A stretch of 54,015 bases of DNA from TMP-24 sp046348855 (GCA_046348855.1 JAXMDK010000021.1:1-54015), one strand, 5' to 3'. Shown: positions 17,050-27,387, counted from the first letter of the stretch. The notes: a model not told the origin generated them from the sequence alone. Made by a program: numbers and translations.

Positions 17050-17715
17050 ATGAAGAGATTGTTGATCGCGCTGGGTCTAGTCCTGGCCCCGCTGTCGGCC
17101 GAGGCGCTGACCGTGAAGACCGTCGCGCAGAACGGCGCGGCCTGGCAGAAGGTCAATGTGGCGCAAAGCGTGGCCCTGCCGAACGGTGGCAGCTGGACCT
17201 CGGCGCCGCTTCAGATGCCGAATCTGTGGTTCCCGCAGGTCGACCCCTGCGTGTCCTTCTGCTCGCCCTTCGATCCGGGCGTCTACGGCTCCAACCAGAC
17301 CATCGGCGCCACGCCCCTGCCCGGCTGGCAGCAGATTCCCTTCTGGGCGACCTGGCAGACGGCGGACCGTTCCAACACCAACTCGCTCAGCTTCGGCAAG
17401 GCGCAGAACAATTTCTCGCTGCTGTGGGGTTCGCTCGACAACGGCAACCTGATCGAATTTCTGCTGAATGGTCAGGTGGTTGGCTCGGTCGCCGGCAGCC
17501 AGCTGCCCGGCGTGACGATCCAGAACCCCGGCCGCGGCGCGGCGCTGATCCGCGTCTCGGGCCTGTCGTTCGACCAGGTGCGTTTCTCCTCGACCAGCGG
17601 CGGGTTCGAGTTTTCCAACGTGGGCGCCTCGCCGGTGCCGCTGCCCTTGCCGGTCGCGGGCCTTGCCGGGGCGCTGGGCCTGCTGGGGCTGGTGCGCCGC
17701 CGCCGGCGCGCCTGA
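17050..17715 (+). CDS. Exported protein with VPLP-CTERM-like sorting tail
   Basis: 221 aa, no catalytic family recognised. It has a signal peptide (MKRLLIALGLVLAPLSAEA), a middle rich in W, N, S and G, and a C-terminal tail with VPLPLP, a hydrophobic span (AGLAGALGLLGL) and RRRRR. That tripartite tail is the layout of exosortase-sorted VPLPA-CTERM proteins, which usually go with exopolysaccharide loci; a polysaccharide operon follows 0.36 kb downstream. No exosortase is in the window. ATG 17050 was chosen for the signal peptide. It ends with a clear terminator. Confidence 0.7.
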   Translation: MKRLLIALGLVLAPLSAEALTVKTVAQNGAAWQKVNVAQSVALPNGGSWTSAPLQMPNLWFPQVDPCVSFCSPFDPGVYGSNQTIGATPLPGWQQIPFWATWQTADRSNTNSLSFGKAQNNFSLLWGSLDNGNLIEFLLNGQVVGSVAGSQLPGVTIQNPGRGAALIRVSGLSFDQVRFSSTSGGFEFSNVGASPVPLPLPVAGLAGALGLLGLVRRRRRA

Positions 17716-17740
17716 AGCGGACGCCCATCCTGCCGCAAGA

Positions 17741-17770
17741 CCCCGGCCACCGCGGCCGGGGTTTTTGTTT
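17741..17770 (+). terminator. Rho-independent terminator
   Basis: CCCCGGCC (17741-17748), 5-nt loop, GGCCGGGG (17754-17761), then TTTTTGTTT. It ends the VPLP-CTERM-like gene. Confidence 0.88.
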
Positions 17771-18073
17771 GCGCCGCCCCCCTAGCGGTGCTGGCCGCCG
17801 ATTCCCCACTGACCGCGCCTGCGCAACAATCAATTGTGGTTGGGGGGAATTCTTCCGCAAAATAGACACTGTTCGTGCAGACGATTTTGACATATTTCCG
17901 CCATAGTCTAGGGTCGCTTGCGTGGGGAATGTGACTTTCGATGTGCTTTTGGGTGAATGACCGACCGTTTGAAGTGGCGATCCTGCGCGCCGATTCCCGG
18001 GGTGCAGGGGGGATCACAAGATCATTTGAGCAATTCGCAGCTTCGCGGCTGCGCCCTATTTCGGGTGTGATAC
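17771..18073 (+). promoter_or_regulatory. Upstream region of the polysaccharide operon
   Basis: No gene is seen here. The stretch 17820-17960 is more AT-rich than the surroundings and contains TTGACA (17887-17892) with a weak TAGGGT (17909-17914) after 16 bp, a candidate promoter that would give a leader of about 150 nt. No ribosome site stands out before ATG 18074. Confidence 0.35.
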
Positions 18074-19131
<1,058 letters not shown>

Positions 19132-19135
<4 letters not shown>

Positions 19136-20136
19136 CCGACCTGTCCCGTGCCCGCGTTCTGGTGACCGGCGGCGCCGGTTTCATCGGCGCCCATGCCTGC
19201 AAGGCGGTGGCCGAAGCCGGTGGCCTGCCGGTGGCCTATGACAATCTGACGACCGGCCATGCCGATTCGGTCATGTGGGGGCCACTCGTGCGCGGCGACG
19301 TCCGCGACCGCGCGGCGCTGGGTTCGGCGCTGAAACAGTTCCGCATCGACACGATCCTGCATTTCGCCGCCTCGGCCTATGTCGGCGAATCGGTGACGAA
19401 CCCGGCGCTTTACTTCGACAACAACGTCGGCGGCATGATCGCGCTTCTGGACGCGGCCCGCGACGCCGGGATCGGCCAGATCGTCTTTTCTTCCAGCTGC
19501 GCCACCTACGGCATCCCCGAGACGCTGCCGATCCGCGAAACCTCGCCCCAGGCGCCGATCAACCCCTATGGCCGCACCAAGCTGATCTGCGAACAGATGC
19601 TGCGCGACTATGGCGCGGCCTATGGCCTGCGCCACGTCGCCCTGCGCTATTTCAACGCCGCCGGGGCCGACCCGTCGGGCCTGCTGGGCGAACGGCACGA
19701 GCCCGAAACCCACCTGATCCCGCTGGCCCTGCGCGCCGCTGCCGGCGGCGTGCCGCTGCAGGTGTTCGGCAACGACTATCCGACACCGGACGGCACCTGC
19801 GTGCGCGACTATATCCATGTGTCCGACCTCGCCCGCGCCCATGTGCTGGCGGTCGGCCATCTGGCGGCGGGCGGTGCCGAGCTGGCGGTGAACCTTGGCA
19901 CCGGGCGCGGCCTGTCGGTGCTCGACATCGCCGCCGCCATCGAGCGGGTGACCGGCCGCGCGGTGCCGATCCGCTTTGCCCCCCGCCGGGCGGGCGATCC
20001 GCCGGTGCTGACCGCCGATCCGGCGCGCGCCGCCCAGATGCTGGGGTTCCGCACCGAACTCTCTGACATCGACACGATCGTCGCCCATGCCGCGCCCTGG
20101 TTCGGGCTGGGCGCGCGACCGGCGCAGGTGGCCTGA
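19132..20136 (+). CDS. galE: UDP-glucose 4-epimerase
   Basis: 334 aa, extended SDR. GGAGFIG at about 13-19, DNLTTGH, HFAASAYVGESV, the catalytic SSSCATYG and NPYGRTK (Tyr146, Lys150), LRYFNAAGADPSG and CVRDYIHVSDLA are all GalE hallmarks. It interconverts UDP-glucose and UDP-galactose; some homologues act on UDP-xylose or UDP-arabinose, which is relevant because it is coupled to a UDP-xylose synthase. Start is GTG 19132, overlapping the previous stop by 3 nt; the next gene begins 2 nt after its stop. Confidence 0.88.
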
Positions 20137-20138
20137 GC

Positions 20139-21932
20139 GTGGCGGGCGGACGCAAGACCTACATGGCCCCGCTGACCAGGGGGTGGGCGCGGGCCAAATA
20201 CCTGGCTCTGGCCGGCCTGTGGGCGCTGGCGGCCTTGTTCTTCTGGGTCTGGTGGCTGCGCCCGGATCACGACATCGGTGCCATCCGCTACTGGATCGCC
20301 ACCGCCTGCCTGGGCTGGATCTTCTTCCTGCAGGCCTATTTCATCACCGTGTTCCTGTGCGGCCAGCGTTCGGTCGCGCCCGATCCGCAGCCCGGCCGCT
20401 GGCGGGTGGCGATGGTGGTGACCAAGACGCCGGGCGAGCCTCTGGCGCTGTTGCAGAAAACCCTTTCGGCCATGCTGGCGCAGGACTATCCGCACGACAC
20501 CTGGCTGGCCGACGAAGACCCCGCGCCCGCCACCGTCGCCTGGTGCGAGGCCAGCGGGGTGCGCATCTCGACCCGCAAGGGGGTCGCGGACTATCACCGG
20601 GCCGAATGGCCGCGCCGCACCCGCTGCAAGGAAGGCAACCTAGCCTATTTCTACGACCATTTCGGCTATGACAACTATGACATCGTCGCGCAGCTTGACG
20701 CCGACCATGTACCGCAACCGGGCTACCTGCGTGAAATCCTGCGCCCCTTTGCCGATCCGAAAGTGGGTTATGTCAGCGCGCCCTCGATCTGCGACGCCAA
20801 TGCCGGCGAAAGCTGGGCGGCGCGAACCCGGCTCGACAGCGAGGCGGCGTTCCACGGCGCCTTGCAATGCGGCTACAGCCGGGTGTTCACCTCGCTGTGC
20901 ATCGGGTCGCACTATGCGGTGCGCACCCGGGCCTTGCGGCAGGTGGGCGGGCTTGGCCCCGAACTGGCCGAGGATCATTCGACCTCGATGCTGCTGGCTG
21001 CCGGCGGCTGGCGCGGCGTGCATGCGATCGACGCCATCGCCCACGGCGACGGGCCGGCCACCATCGCCGACCTGGCCACCCAGGAATTCCAGTGGTCGCG
21101 CAGCCTGGTGACGCTGCTGCTTGGCCATACCGGGCGCTACCTGCCGAAGCTGCCGTTGAACCTGAAGTTCCTGTTCCTGCTGGGCCAGTCCTGGTACGTG
21201 TTCTTCGCGCTGATGATGCTCTACATGTATGTGGCGCCGATCTATGCGCTGACCACCGACCAGCGTTTTGCCGATGTGACCTATCCGGCCTTCATCGGCC
21301 ACATGCTGCCGGCGACGGCGGTGCTGACGCTCCTGGCCTGGTCGATCCGCCGCGACCGCCTGTTCCGCCCCTATGACGGGCGGATCTTCGGCCTGGCGAA
21401 ACTGATGTTCGTCTACCTGCAATGGCCCTGGGTGCTGTGGGGCTGCCTGATGGCGCTGCGCGACCGGCTGACCGGCAAGTTCGTCGACTTCCGCGTGACG
21501 CCGAAGGGCGAGGCCGCAACCCGGCGGCTGCCCTCGAAGGTGGTGGCGGTCTATGCGGGCCTCGCGGTGGGCGCGATCCTGCCGGTGATCCTGGCGGCCG
21601 GCGTCGACGAGGCGCGGGGGTTCTATCTTCTGTCGGGGATCAATGCCGCGATCTATGTCGCCATCGTCACCTCGATCGTGCTACGCCATCTGGGCGACAC
21701 GCTGGCAAACCTGCGCCAGCGCTGGCACGCGGCGGCGGTGCAATTCGTGTCTGTTACGGCACTCAGCGCGCTTATTTTGACCGCGATCATGGCCCGCGGC
21801 ATGGAAAGCCTGTATGCGCTGAGCGTCGGGCTGGCTCCGCTGCACATCGCCTCGGCACAATATGCTGCGTCCGGCGCGGGGATGGACGACTACCGACGTG
21901 TGAAATTCAGGTTCGATCCGGGCTGGAACTGA
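20139..21932 (+). CDS. Membrane glycosyltransferase family 2, BcsA/cellulose synthase-like
   Basis: 597 aa. Two N-terminal membrane segments (about 20-40, 53-75), a cytoplasmic GT2 domain and several C-terminal membrane spans (about 345-570) give the layout of processive beta-glycan synthases. Motifs: DEDP near 125-128, LDADH (Asp187, Asp189), the acceptor-site ED in LAEDHST, and QEFQWSRS in place of the usual QxxRW. No PilZ domain is seen. Start is GTG 20139, 2 nt after galE; ATG 20163 is an alternative. The operon implies a polymer built from UDP-glucose, UDP-galactose and/or UDP-pentose units, with product unknown. Confidence 0.85.
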   Translation: MAGGRKTYMAPLTRGWARAKYLALAGLWALAALFFWVWWLRPDHDIGAIRYWIATACLGWIFFLQAYFITVFLCGQRSVAPDPQPGRWRVAMVVTKTPGEPLALLQKTLSAMLAQDYPHDTWLADEDPAPATVAWCEASGVRISTRKGVADYHRAEWPRRTRCKEGNLAYFYDHFGYDNYDIVAQLDADHVPQPGYLREILRPFADPKVGYVSAPSICDANAGESWAARTRLDSEAAFHGALQCGYSRVFTSLCIGSHYAVRTRALRQVGGLGPELAEDHSTSMLLAAGGWRGVHAIDAIAHGDGPATIADLATQEFQWSRSLVTLLLGHTGRYLPKLPLNLKFLFLLGQSWYVFFALMMLYMYVAPIYALTTDQRFADVTYPAFIGHMLPATAVLTLLAWSIRRDRLFRPYDGRIFGLAKLMFVYLQWPWVLWGCLMALRDRLTGKFVDFRVTPKGEAATRRLPSKVVAVYAGLAVGAILPVILAAGVDEARGFYLLSGINAAIYVAIVTSIVLRHLGDTLANLRQRWHAAAVQFVSVTALSALILTAIMARGMESLYALSVGLAPLHIASAQYAASGAGMDDYRRVKFRFDPGWN

Positions 21933-21961
21933 CGGATGGCCCGGGGGTTGGAGGACGACAG

Positions 21962-22864
21962 ATGAACAAGTCAGCATTCAGGAACCTGTGGCTGGGCGCC
22001 GTGATGGCGCTGGCGACGGCAACCTCCGCCACGATGGCCACGGCGCAGCCTTCTCCGCCCGGTGACGTGCCGTTCGGGGCCTATGATCCCGGCGGGGATT
22101 TCGCCGACGACAAGGTGCCGGTGATCGAACACCTGTTCCTGCCGTGGGAAGACGTCTACCTGCCGTCGCTGAACGAGGCCGACAGCTATGCACTGGCCCG
22201 CCACCGCGCGCTGCTTGTCACGCTGGAGCCCTGGACCTGGTCGCGCAGCGAACGCAACACCGCCCAGCACCTGCGCGCGGGCATCGCCAACGGCGAATAC
22301 GACCAGAACATGGAAGACATCTGCGGGGTCATGGGCAAGCTGAAAAGCCCCGTCACCCTGCGCTGGGCCCACGAGATGGAGGACAAGTCCGGCCAGTTCA
22401 TCTGGGCCGGCTGGAAGCCCGCCGACTATATCTCGGCCTTCCGGCGCATGATCACCATCTGCCGCAAGGCCGCCCCGAACATCCGCGTGATGTGGTCGCC
22501 CCTGGGCGACGAGGGGATGGAAGCCTATTACCCCGGCAACGATTACGTCGACATCGTCGGCATCTCGGTCTTTGGCTTGCAGGCCTGGGACCAGGCGAAG
22601 TTCGGCCATGACCGCAGCTATCTGGAGGTGTTCGGGCCGAAATACGCCCGCGCTGCCCAGTTCGGCAAGCCGGTCGTCGTCGCCGAGCTTGGCTATTCCG
22701 GCAGCCAGGCCTATGTCGACAGCTGGGAAAACGCCGTCCGCGTCACCCGTCCTGCCTACCCGAACCTGGTCGGCGTGGTCTACTTCGACCAGCGCGAAGT
22801 CTATCCCTGGCCCGAGAATTTCGGCCTGCCCGACTGGCGCCTGGCCAACCGGGTGATCAAGTAG
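21962..22864 (+). CDS. Secreted glycoside hydrolase, GH26-like
   Basis: 300 aa with a signal peptide (cleavage likely after ATMATA, about residue 28). The barrel has the GH26-type acid/base motif RWAHEME (Glu138) and nucleophile motif VVAELGYSG (Glu242), with VMWSPLGDEGMEAYYPG between. Family members cut beta-mannans or beta-1,3/1,4-glucans. As last gene of a synthase operon it probably trims, releases or edits the exported polymer rather than degrading food glycans. ATG 21962 lies 29 nt after the glycosyltransferase stop, preceded by GGAGGACAG. Confidence 0.82.
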   Translation: MNKSAFRNLWLGAVMALATATSATMATAQPSPPGDVPFGAYDPGGDFADDKVPVIEHLFLPWEDVYLPSLNEADSYALARHRALLVTLEPWTWSRSERNTAQHLRAGIANGEYDQNMEDICGVMGKLKSPVTLRWAHEMEDKSGQFIWAGWKPADYISAFRRMITICRKAAPNIRVMWSPLGDEGMEAYYPGNDYVDIVGISVFGLQAWDQAKFGHDRSYLEVFGPKYARAAQFGKPVVVAELGYSGSQAYVDSWENAVRVTRPAYPNLVGVVYFDQREVYPWPENFGLPDWRLANRVIK

Positions 22865-22887
22865 GCCAAGGCCCCTTGACCGTCAAA

Positions 22888-22922
22888 GCGGGAGGCAGTC
22901 CCCTGCCTCCCGCTGTCATTTT
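22888..22922 (+). terminator. Rho-independent terminator of the polysaccharide operon
   Basis: An 11-bp perfect stem GCGGGAGGCAG/CTGCCTCCCGC (22888-22898, 22903-22913) with a TCCC loop, followed by TGTCATTTT. It ends the operon 23 nt after the hydrolase stop. The following 22923-23158 holds no gene that I can support. Confidence 0.85.
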
Positions 22923-23158
22923 GCGGGGCGGCAACAGGCCCGCGCCCCTTCCCCGGCAATTCGTTTCAAGCCCGGCGGAAATGCCACAATCTTAACAAAC
23001 TCTGCCGTCCGGGCCGGCCCCGGCGGCCATAGTTTCGGCGCAAAGCGCGCCTAGCGTCGATCTCAGCTGTCCCTGCCCCGAAGGGCGCACGCCGGTCCGG
23101 TTCTGCTTCCGGGTCCGTGCACAAGCCGCGACGGGGCCGTTGCCTGAGAGGTTACATC

Positions 23159-23467
23159 GTGGCGTCTACCGTTGTTCTGCCGGGCCGCAAGGCGCTGGCC
23201 GCTGCCCTTCTGTCGCTGGCCCTGCTGCCGATGGCGGTTCACGCCGGCCCCGCCGCCCCGCGCGCCGGCGCCATGGTGCGACTGCCGGGCGGCGTGGTCT
23301 TCAACTGGCTGGCGCCGAAGAAGGCCCCGCGCGCGCAGATCCAGGATGCCGAGTTGACCAGCGCCCAGGACGCCGCGCCCATCGCCCAGAGCCGCTATTT
23401 CGGCCACGGCTCCTACATCTGCTCGCCGGCGGGCTTCGGCGAAAAGTCGCGCTGCTTCTCCCGCTGA
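23159..23467 (+). CDS. Small exported protein with C-terminal CSPAGFG motif
   Basis: 102 aa from GTG 23159, which has a GAGAGG ribosome site 7 nt upstream; the longer GTG start at 23117 lacks one. Signal peptide: KALAAALLSLALLPMAVHA. The mature part is short and ends GHGSYICSPAGFGEKSRCFSR, with two cysteines that could form a disulfide. I recall similar small tails in other Rhodobacterales exported proteins, but no function is known to me. It is monocistronic and converges with the cytochrome gene. Confidence 0.7.
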   Translation: MASTVVLPGRKALAAALLSLALLPMAVHAGPAAPRAGAMVRLPGGVVFNWLAPKKAPRAQIQDAELTSAQDAAPIAQSRYFGHGSYICSPAGFGEKSRCFSR

Positions 23468-23497
23468 GGCGGGTTCGGCCAGCAGAGGCGGCCGCCG

Positions 23498-23914
23498 TTA
23501 CGGGCGCTGGATGCTGCGCAAGTAGTCGGCCAGCGCCAGCAGGTTGCCCGGCACCGGCACCGGCACACCGTCGCCGGTATCCACCATCACCTCGGGCGAG
23601 GCGGCGATGACCGCCCCCATCTCGGGCATGACCGATCCGTGGTCGTTGCGCCGGGTATAGCCGTCGATCACCGACATCACCCGCGCCAGCGGAAAGGTGC
23701 CCCCGCGCCTCGCCGCGATCCGCGTCAGGTCGGCGGGCCTGTGCTTCAGTCCGACCGCCGCCGGGCCGTCGCCCCGCCCCTCGGTCCCGTGGCAACCGGC
23801 GCAATAGTCGGAATAAAGCGCCTGCCCGCGGCTGACCGGCGGCGGCACCGGGGTGCAGGCCAAGGCCGACAGCAGCAGGATGCCGCCGGCCAGTCGGGTT
23901 GGGGTCAGGAACAT
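23498..23914 (-). CDS. Lipoprotein c-type cytochrome, class I
   Basis: 138 aa. The signal ends in a lipobox-like LLSALAC (Cys20), so it is probably membrane-anchored in the periplasm. The haem site is CAGCH (Cys38, Cys41, His42), and VMPEMG near residue 95 gives a likely axial methionine. It is a small mono-haem electron carrier of the cytochrome_CBB3/class I type; the partner is unknown. It lies downstream of the lol genes but is separated by 67 bp. Confidence 0.85.
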   Translation of the reverse strand: MFLTPTRLAGGILLLSALACTPVPPPVSRGQALYSDYCAGCHGTEGRGDGPAAVGLKHRPADLTRIAARRGGTFPLARVMSVIDGYTRRNDHGSVMPEMGAVIAASPEVMVDTGDGVPVPVPGNLLALADYLRSIQRP

Positions 23915-23981
23915 CGGGGCCCTCCGTGGCGGTTCGCGCGGCCAGATTGGCCGCCGGCCGCCGGGGCGTCCTTGATCTGGG

Positions 23982-24662
23982 TCAGCCGCGAATGCGCCCG
24001 GCGGCCAGGTGCACCACCCGGTCCATCCGCGCCGCCAGTTCGCTGTTGTGGGTAGCGATCAGCGCCGCGAGGCCGGTGGCGCGCACCACCTCCATCAGCG
24101 CGACGAACACCTGTTCGGCGGTAACCCCGTCAAGGTTGCCGGTCGGCTCGTCGGCCAGCAGCAGCCGCGGCTCGTTGGCCAGTGCCCGGCAGAAGGCGAC
24201 GCGCTGCTGTTCGCCGCCCGACAGTTCCGCCGGCCGGTGGGTCATCCGCCCGGCCAGCCCCACCCGCGCCAGAAGATCGCGGGCCCGCGCCTCGGCCGCG
24301 CGCCCGGCAACGCCGTTGGCCAGCTGCGGCAGGACCACGTTTTCCAGCGCGCTGAATTCGGCCAGCAGATGATGGAACTGGTAGACGAAACCCACATCCG
24401 ACCGGCGCGTGGCGGTGCGGTCGGCATCGCTGCCGCCGTCCATCGCCCGCCCGGCAATGCGCACCTCGCCGGCGTCGGGCCGGTCCAGAAGCCCGGCGAT
24501 GTGCAGAAGCGTCGACTTGCCCGCCCCCGATGGCGCCACCAGCGCCACCACCTCGCCCGGCACCAGCGTCAGGTCGAGTCCGTCAAGGACGGTGATCTCG
24601 GCGGCGGAACCGGCGCGGAACCGCTTGACGATACCGGAAAGCTGAAGGACCGGCTCACTCAT
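23982..24662 (-). CDS. lolD: Lipoprotein-releasing ABC transporter ATP-binding protein
   Basis: 226 aa ABC ATPase of the LolD/MacB group. Walker A APSGAGKST, signature LSGGEQQRVAFCRAL, Walker B LLLADEPTGNLD, and the switch histidine in LIATHN. It powers extraction of outer-membrane lipoproteins from the inner membrane with the LolC/E-type permease encoded directly upstream; the two genes overlap by 8 bp. Confidence 0.94.
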   Translation of the reverse strand: MSEPVLQLSGIVKRFRAGSAAEITVLDGLDLTLVPGEVVALVAPSGAGKSTLLHIAGLLDRPDAGEVRIAGRAMDGGSDADRTATRRSDVGFVYQFHHLLAEFSALENVVLPQLANGVAGRAAEARARDLLARVGLAGRMTHRPAELSGGEQQRVAFCRALANEPRLLLADEPTGNLDGVTAEQVFVALMEVVRATGLAALIATHNSELAARMDRVVHLAAGRIRG

Positions 24663-25959
24663 AGCGCAGCGCCTCGACCGGGTTCATCCGCGCCGCGCGG
24701 CGGGCGGGAAAGAGCGTGACGATGAACGACAGGCCCAAGGCCAGCGCAGCCGCCTTGCCGACGTCCCAAGGCTGAAGCTTGGCCGGCAGCCGGTAGATGC
24801 CGCGGATCGACGGATCCCAGGCCCCGCCGCCGCTCAGCCAGTTGATCGCCGACATGATCGGATCGACGTTCCAGGCGATCAGGCAACCGAGGATCACCCC
24901 GGCGATGGTGCCGATCACCCCGGTGAAGGCCCCGCACAGGAAGAACACCCGCAGGATCGAGCCCTGGGTCAGGCCCATCGTGCGCAGGATGCCGATGTCG
25001 CGGCCCTTGTTCTTGACCAACATCACCAGCCCCGAGGTGATGTTCAGCGTGGCGATCAGCACGATCATCGACAGGATCACGAACATCACGTCATCCTCGA
25101 TCGACAGGGCGTTCAGATAGGCGCCCGAGGCGTCCTTCCAGGTCCACAGGTAATGCCCCGCCCCGGCGGCCTGCAGGATCTGCGGCCCGGCGGTGGCCAG
25201 CGCCTCGGGGTCCTTGAGGAACACCGAGATTTCGTCGGCCACGCCTTCGCGGTTGAAATAGCTCTGCGCCTCGGCGAAGGGCATGTAGATGCGCGCCTCG
25301 TCGATGTCGGCGCGCCCGGCGGAAAAGACGTAGACGACGCGATAGGCGTTGACCCGCGGGCTGGTGCCGAAGGCGGTCTTGGCGCCGTTGGGGCTGATGA
25401 GCCGCACCTCGTCGCCCGGCTCGACGCCAAGCGTGCGGGCGATCCCGGCGCCGATGGCGATGCCGCCGCCGTTGGCCATGTCCTTGTCGAAATCGGCGAT
25501 GTTGCCCAGCGCGGCCGGCGCATCGCGGAAGGTCGGCAGCGCCTTCAGTTCCGCCGCCGGCACCCCGTAGACCTCGGCGACGTTCGACCGTTCGCCATAG
25601 GTCAGCATGCCGAAGCCGGAAATCTTCGGGCTGGCGCGCAGCACCCCCGGCACGGCGGCGATGCGTGCTGCCAGCGCGTCGTAATCGGCAATGGTCGCGG
25701 TCTCGGCCCCGTCGGCGTCGGGATGGAACTCGCTGAAGACGGTGACATGGGCATTGGCGCCGAGGATCGTGTGGACCAGCTCGTCGCGGAAGCCGGCCCT
25801 GACCGCCAGTGTCGCCACCAGCGCCATCACCCCGAGCGTGATGCCCACGAGGCTGATCCAGGTCATCACCGACACGCCGCCCTCGGCCCGCCGCGCCCGC
25901 AGATAGCGCCAGGCGATCATGAACTCGAAGGCGGAAAAGGGACGGGTGGTTCCGGCCAT
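24655..25959 (-). CDS. lolC: Lipoprotein-releasing ABC transporter permease, LolC/LolE family
   Basis: 434 aa. One N-terminal membrane span (ISLVGITLGVMALVATLAV), a large periplasmic domain (about 60-280) and three C-terminal spans with FtsX-type signatures (KNKGRDIGILRTMGLTQGSI). FEFMIAWRYLRARR is the typical Lol start. As in other alphaproteobacteria a single permease accompanies LolD, so it may work as a homodimer (LolF-like). ATG 25959 was chosen; the upstream extension enters the intergenic repeat. Confidence 0.93.
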   Translation of the reverse strand: MAGTTRPFSAFEFMIAWRYLRARRAEGGVSVMTWISLVGITLGVMALVATLAVRAGFRDELVHTILGANAHVTVFSEFHPDADGAETATIADYDALAARIAAVPGVLRASPKISGFGMLTYGERSNVAEVYGVPAAELKALPTFRDAPAALGNIADFDKDMANGGGIAIGAGIARTLGVEPGDEVRLISPNGAKTAFGTSPRVNAYRVVYVFSAGRADIDEARIYMPFAEAQSYFNREGVADEISVFLKDPEALATAGPQILQAAGAGHYLWTWKDASGAYLNALSIEDDVMFVILSMIVLIATLNITSGLVMLVKNKGRDIGILRTMGLTQGSILRVFFLCGAFTGVIGTIAGVILGCLIAWNVDPIMSAINWLSGGGAWDPSIRGIYRLPAKLQPWDVGKAAALALGLSFIVTLFPARRAARMNPVEALRYE

Positions 25960-25994
25960 CAGCTGCTCCGGCTGGGGGCGCCACTTCCCCATTC

Positions 25995-26040
25995 TTCTTG
26001 GCACAAATATCCCGGGGGTGCGGGGGCAGTGCCCCCGCCC
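25995..26040 (-). repeat. Intergenic ATATTT/palindrome element (copy 2)
   Basis: Read on the minus strand: hairpin GGGGGC-ACT-GCCCCC with flanks, then GCACCCCC, GGGATATTTG and a TGCCAAGAAG tail. It fills most of the gap between proS and lolC. Same layout as the copies near 31.5, 37.3 and 51.0 kb. Confidence 0.75.
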
Positions 26041-26049
26041 TGCCCCGCC

Positions 26050-27387
26050 CTAGCGGCCGGCGTAGATCGCCGCGATCCGGTCGACGGCGGCGGCGGGGCT
26101 CATCTCCTCGCTTTCGCCGGTGCGGCGCGAGGTCAGTTCCACCACCCCGTTGGCCAGCCCGCGCGGCCCGACGGTGATCCGCCAGGGCAGGCCGATCAGG
26201 TCCATCGTCGCGAACTTCGCCCCGGCCCGTTCGTCGCGGTCGTCGTAAAGCGCCTCGAGTCCCTTGGCGGCCAGCGCCTGATAGAGCCCCTCGCAGGCCG
26301 CATCCGCCGCGCCGTCGCCCTGCTTGAGGTTGACGATCCCGACCGGGAAGGGCGTCACCCCTTCGGGCCAGATGATGCCCTTGTCGTCGTGGCTGGCCTC
26401 GATGATCGCGCCCAGCAGGCGGCTGACGCCAATGCCGTGGCTGCCCATTTCCACCGGCACGCGGTTGCCGTCGGCGGTGACGACCGTGGCGCCCATCGCC
26501 TCGGAATATTTGGTGCCGAAATAGAAGATCTGGCCGACCTCGATGCCGCGGCCGACCTTGCGGCGGGCTTCGGGGATCTGGTCAAAGAGCGCCGGATCGT
26601 GGGTTTCGTCGGTGCGGGCGTAGAGGGTGGTGAATTCCTTGCAGATGCCGGCCACCTCGGCGCGGTTGTCGTAGTCCACGGCGCGGTTGCCGAGCTTCAG
26701 CTCGGTCACGGCGCTGTCGTAGAAGACCTCGCTTTCGCCGGTCGCGGCAAGGACCAGGAATTCGTGGGTATTGTCGCCGCCGATCGGACCCGAGGCGGCG
26801 CGCATCGGGATCGCGGTCAGGCCCATGCGTTCGTAGGTGCGCAGGTAGCTGACCATGTGGCGGTTGTAGGCATGCAGAGCCGCCGGCTTGTCGACATCGA
26901 AATTGTAGCCGTCCTTCATCAGGAACTCGCGGCCCCGCATCACCCCGAAGCGCGGGCGCATCTCGTCGCGGAACTTCCACTGGATGTGGTAGAGCGTCAG
27001 CGGCAGCGACTTGTAGCTTTCGACATGGGCGCGGAAGATGTCGGTGATCATCTCCTCGTTCGTGGGGCCGTAGAGCATGTCGCGTTCATGCCTGTCGCGG
27101 ATGCGCAGCATTTCCTGGCCGTAATCGTCGTAGCGGCCGCTTTCGCGCCACAGGTCGGCGGGTTGCAGCGTCGGCATCAGCATCGGGATATGACCGGCGC
27201 GCACCTGTTCCTGATGGACGATCTCCTCGATCCGCTTCAGCACCCGGAACCCGAGCGGCAGCCAGGAATAGATCCCCGCCGCCTGCTGGCGGATCATGCC
27301 GGCGCGCAGCATGTAGCGGTGCGAGACGATCTGCGCCTCGGCGGGATTTTCCTTGAGGACGGGAAGAAAATAGCGGGTCAGGCGCAT
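26050..27387 (-). CDS. proS: Proline--tRNA ligase, short alphaproteobacterial type
   Basis: 445 aa class II aminoacyl-tRNA synthetase. Motif 1-2 region: LPLGFRVLKRIEEIVHQEQ, TNEEMITDIF and FRDEMRPRFGVMRGREFLMKD; motif 3 region: GIGVSRLLGAIIEASHD. The YbaK-like editing insertion of the E. coli enzyme is absent, as expected for this short form. ATG 27387; the longer frame to 27540 crosses the divergent promoter region. Confidence 0.95.
   Translation of the reverse strand: MRLTRYFLPVLKENPAEAQIVSHRYMLRAGMIRQQAAGIYSWLPLGFRVLKRIEEIVHQEQVRAGHIPMLMPTLQPADLWRESGRYDDYGQEMLRIRDRHERDMLYGPTNEEMITDIFRAHVESYKSLPLTLYHIQWKFRDEMRPRFGVMRGREFLMKDGYNFDVDKPAALHAYNRHMVSYLRTYERMGLTAIPMRAASGPIGGDNTHEFLVLAATGESEVFYDSAVTELKLGNRAVDYDNRAEVAGICKEFTTLYARTDETHDPALFDQIPEARRKVGRGIEVGQIFYFGTKYSEAMGATVVTADGNRVPVEMGSHGIGVSRLLGAIIEASHDDKGIIWPEGVTPFPVGIVNLKQGDGAADAACEGLYQALAAKGLEALYDDRDERAGAKFATMDLIGLPWRITVGPRGLANGVVELTSRRTGESEEMSPAAAVDRIAAIYAGR

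Noticed and set aside
14511..17156. An 881-codon minus-strand frame opposite the GntR and aminotransferase genes
   Set aside because: No recognisable domain, and it crosses terminators, promoters and two clear genes on the other strand.
23141..23160. TGCCTGAGAG before the small secreted gene as part of a riboswitch
   Set aside because: The rest of a TPP or glycine aptamer is absent; it simply holds the ribosome site.
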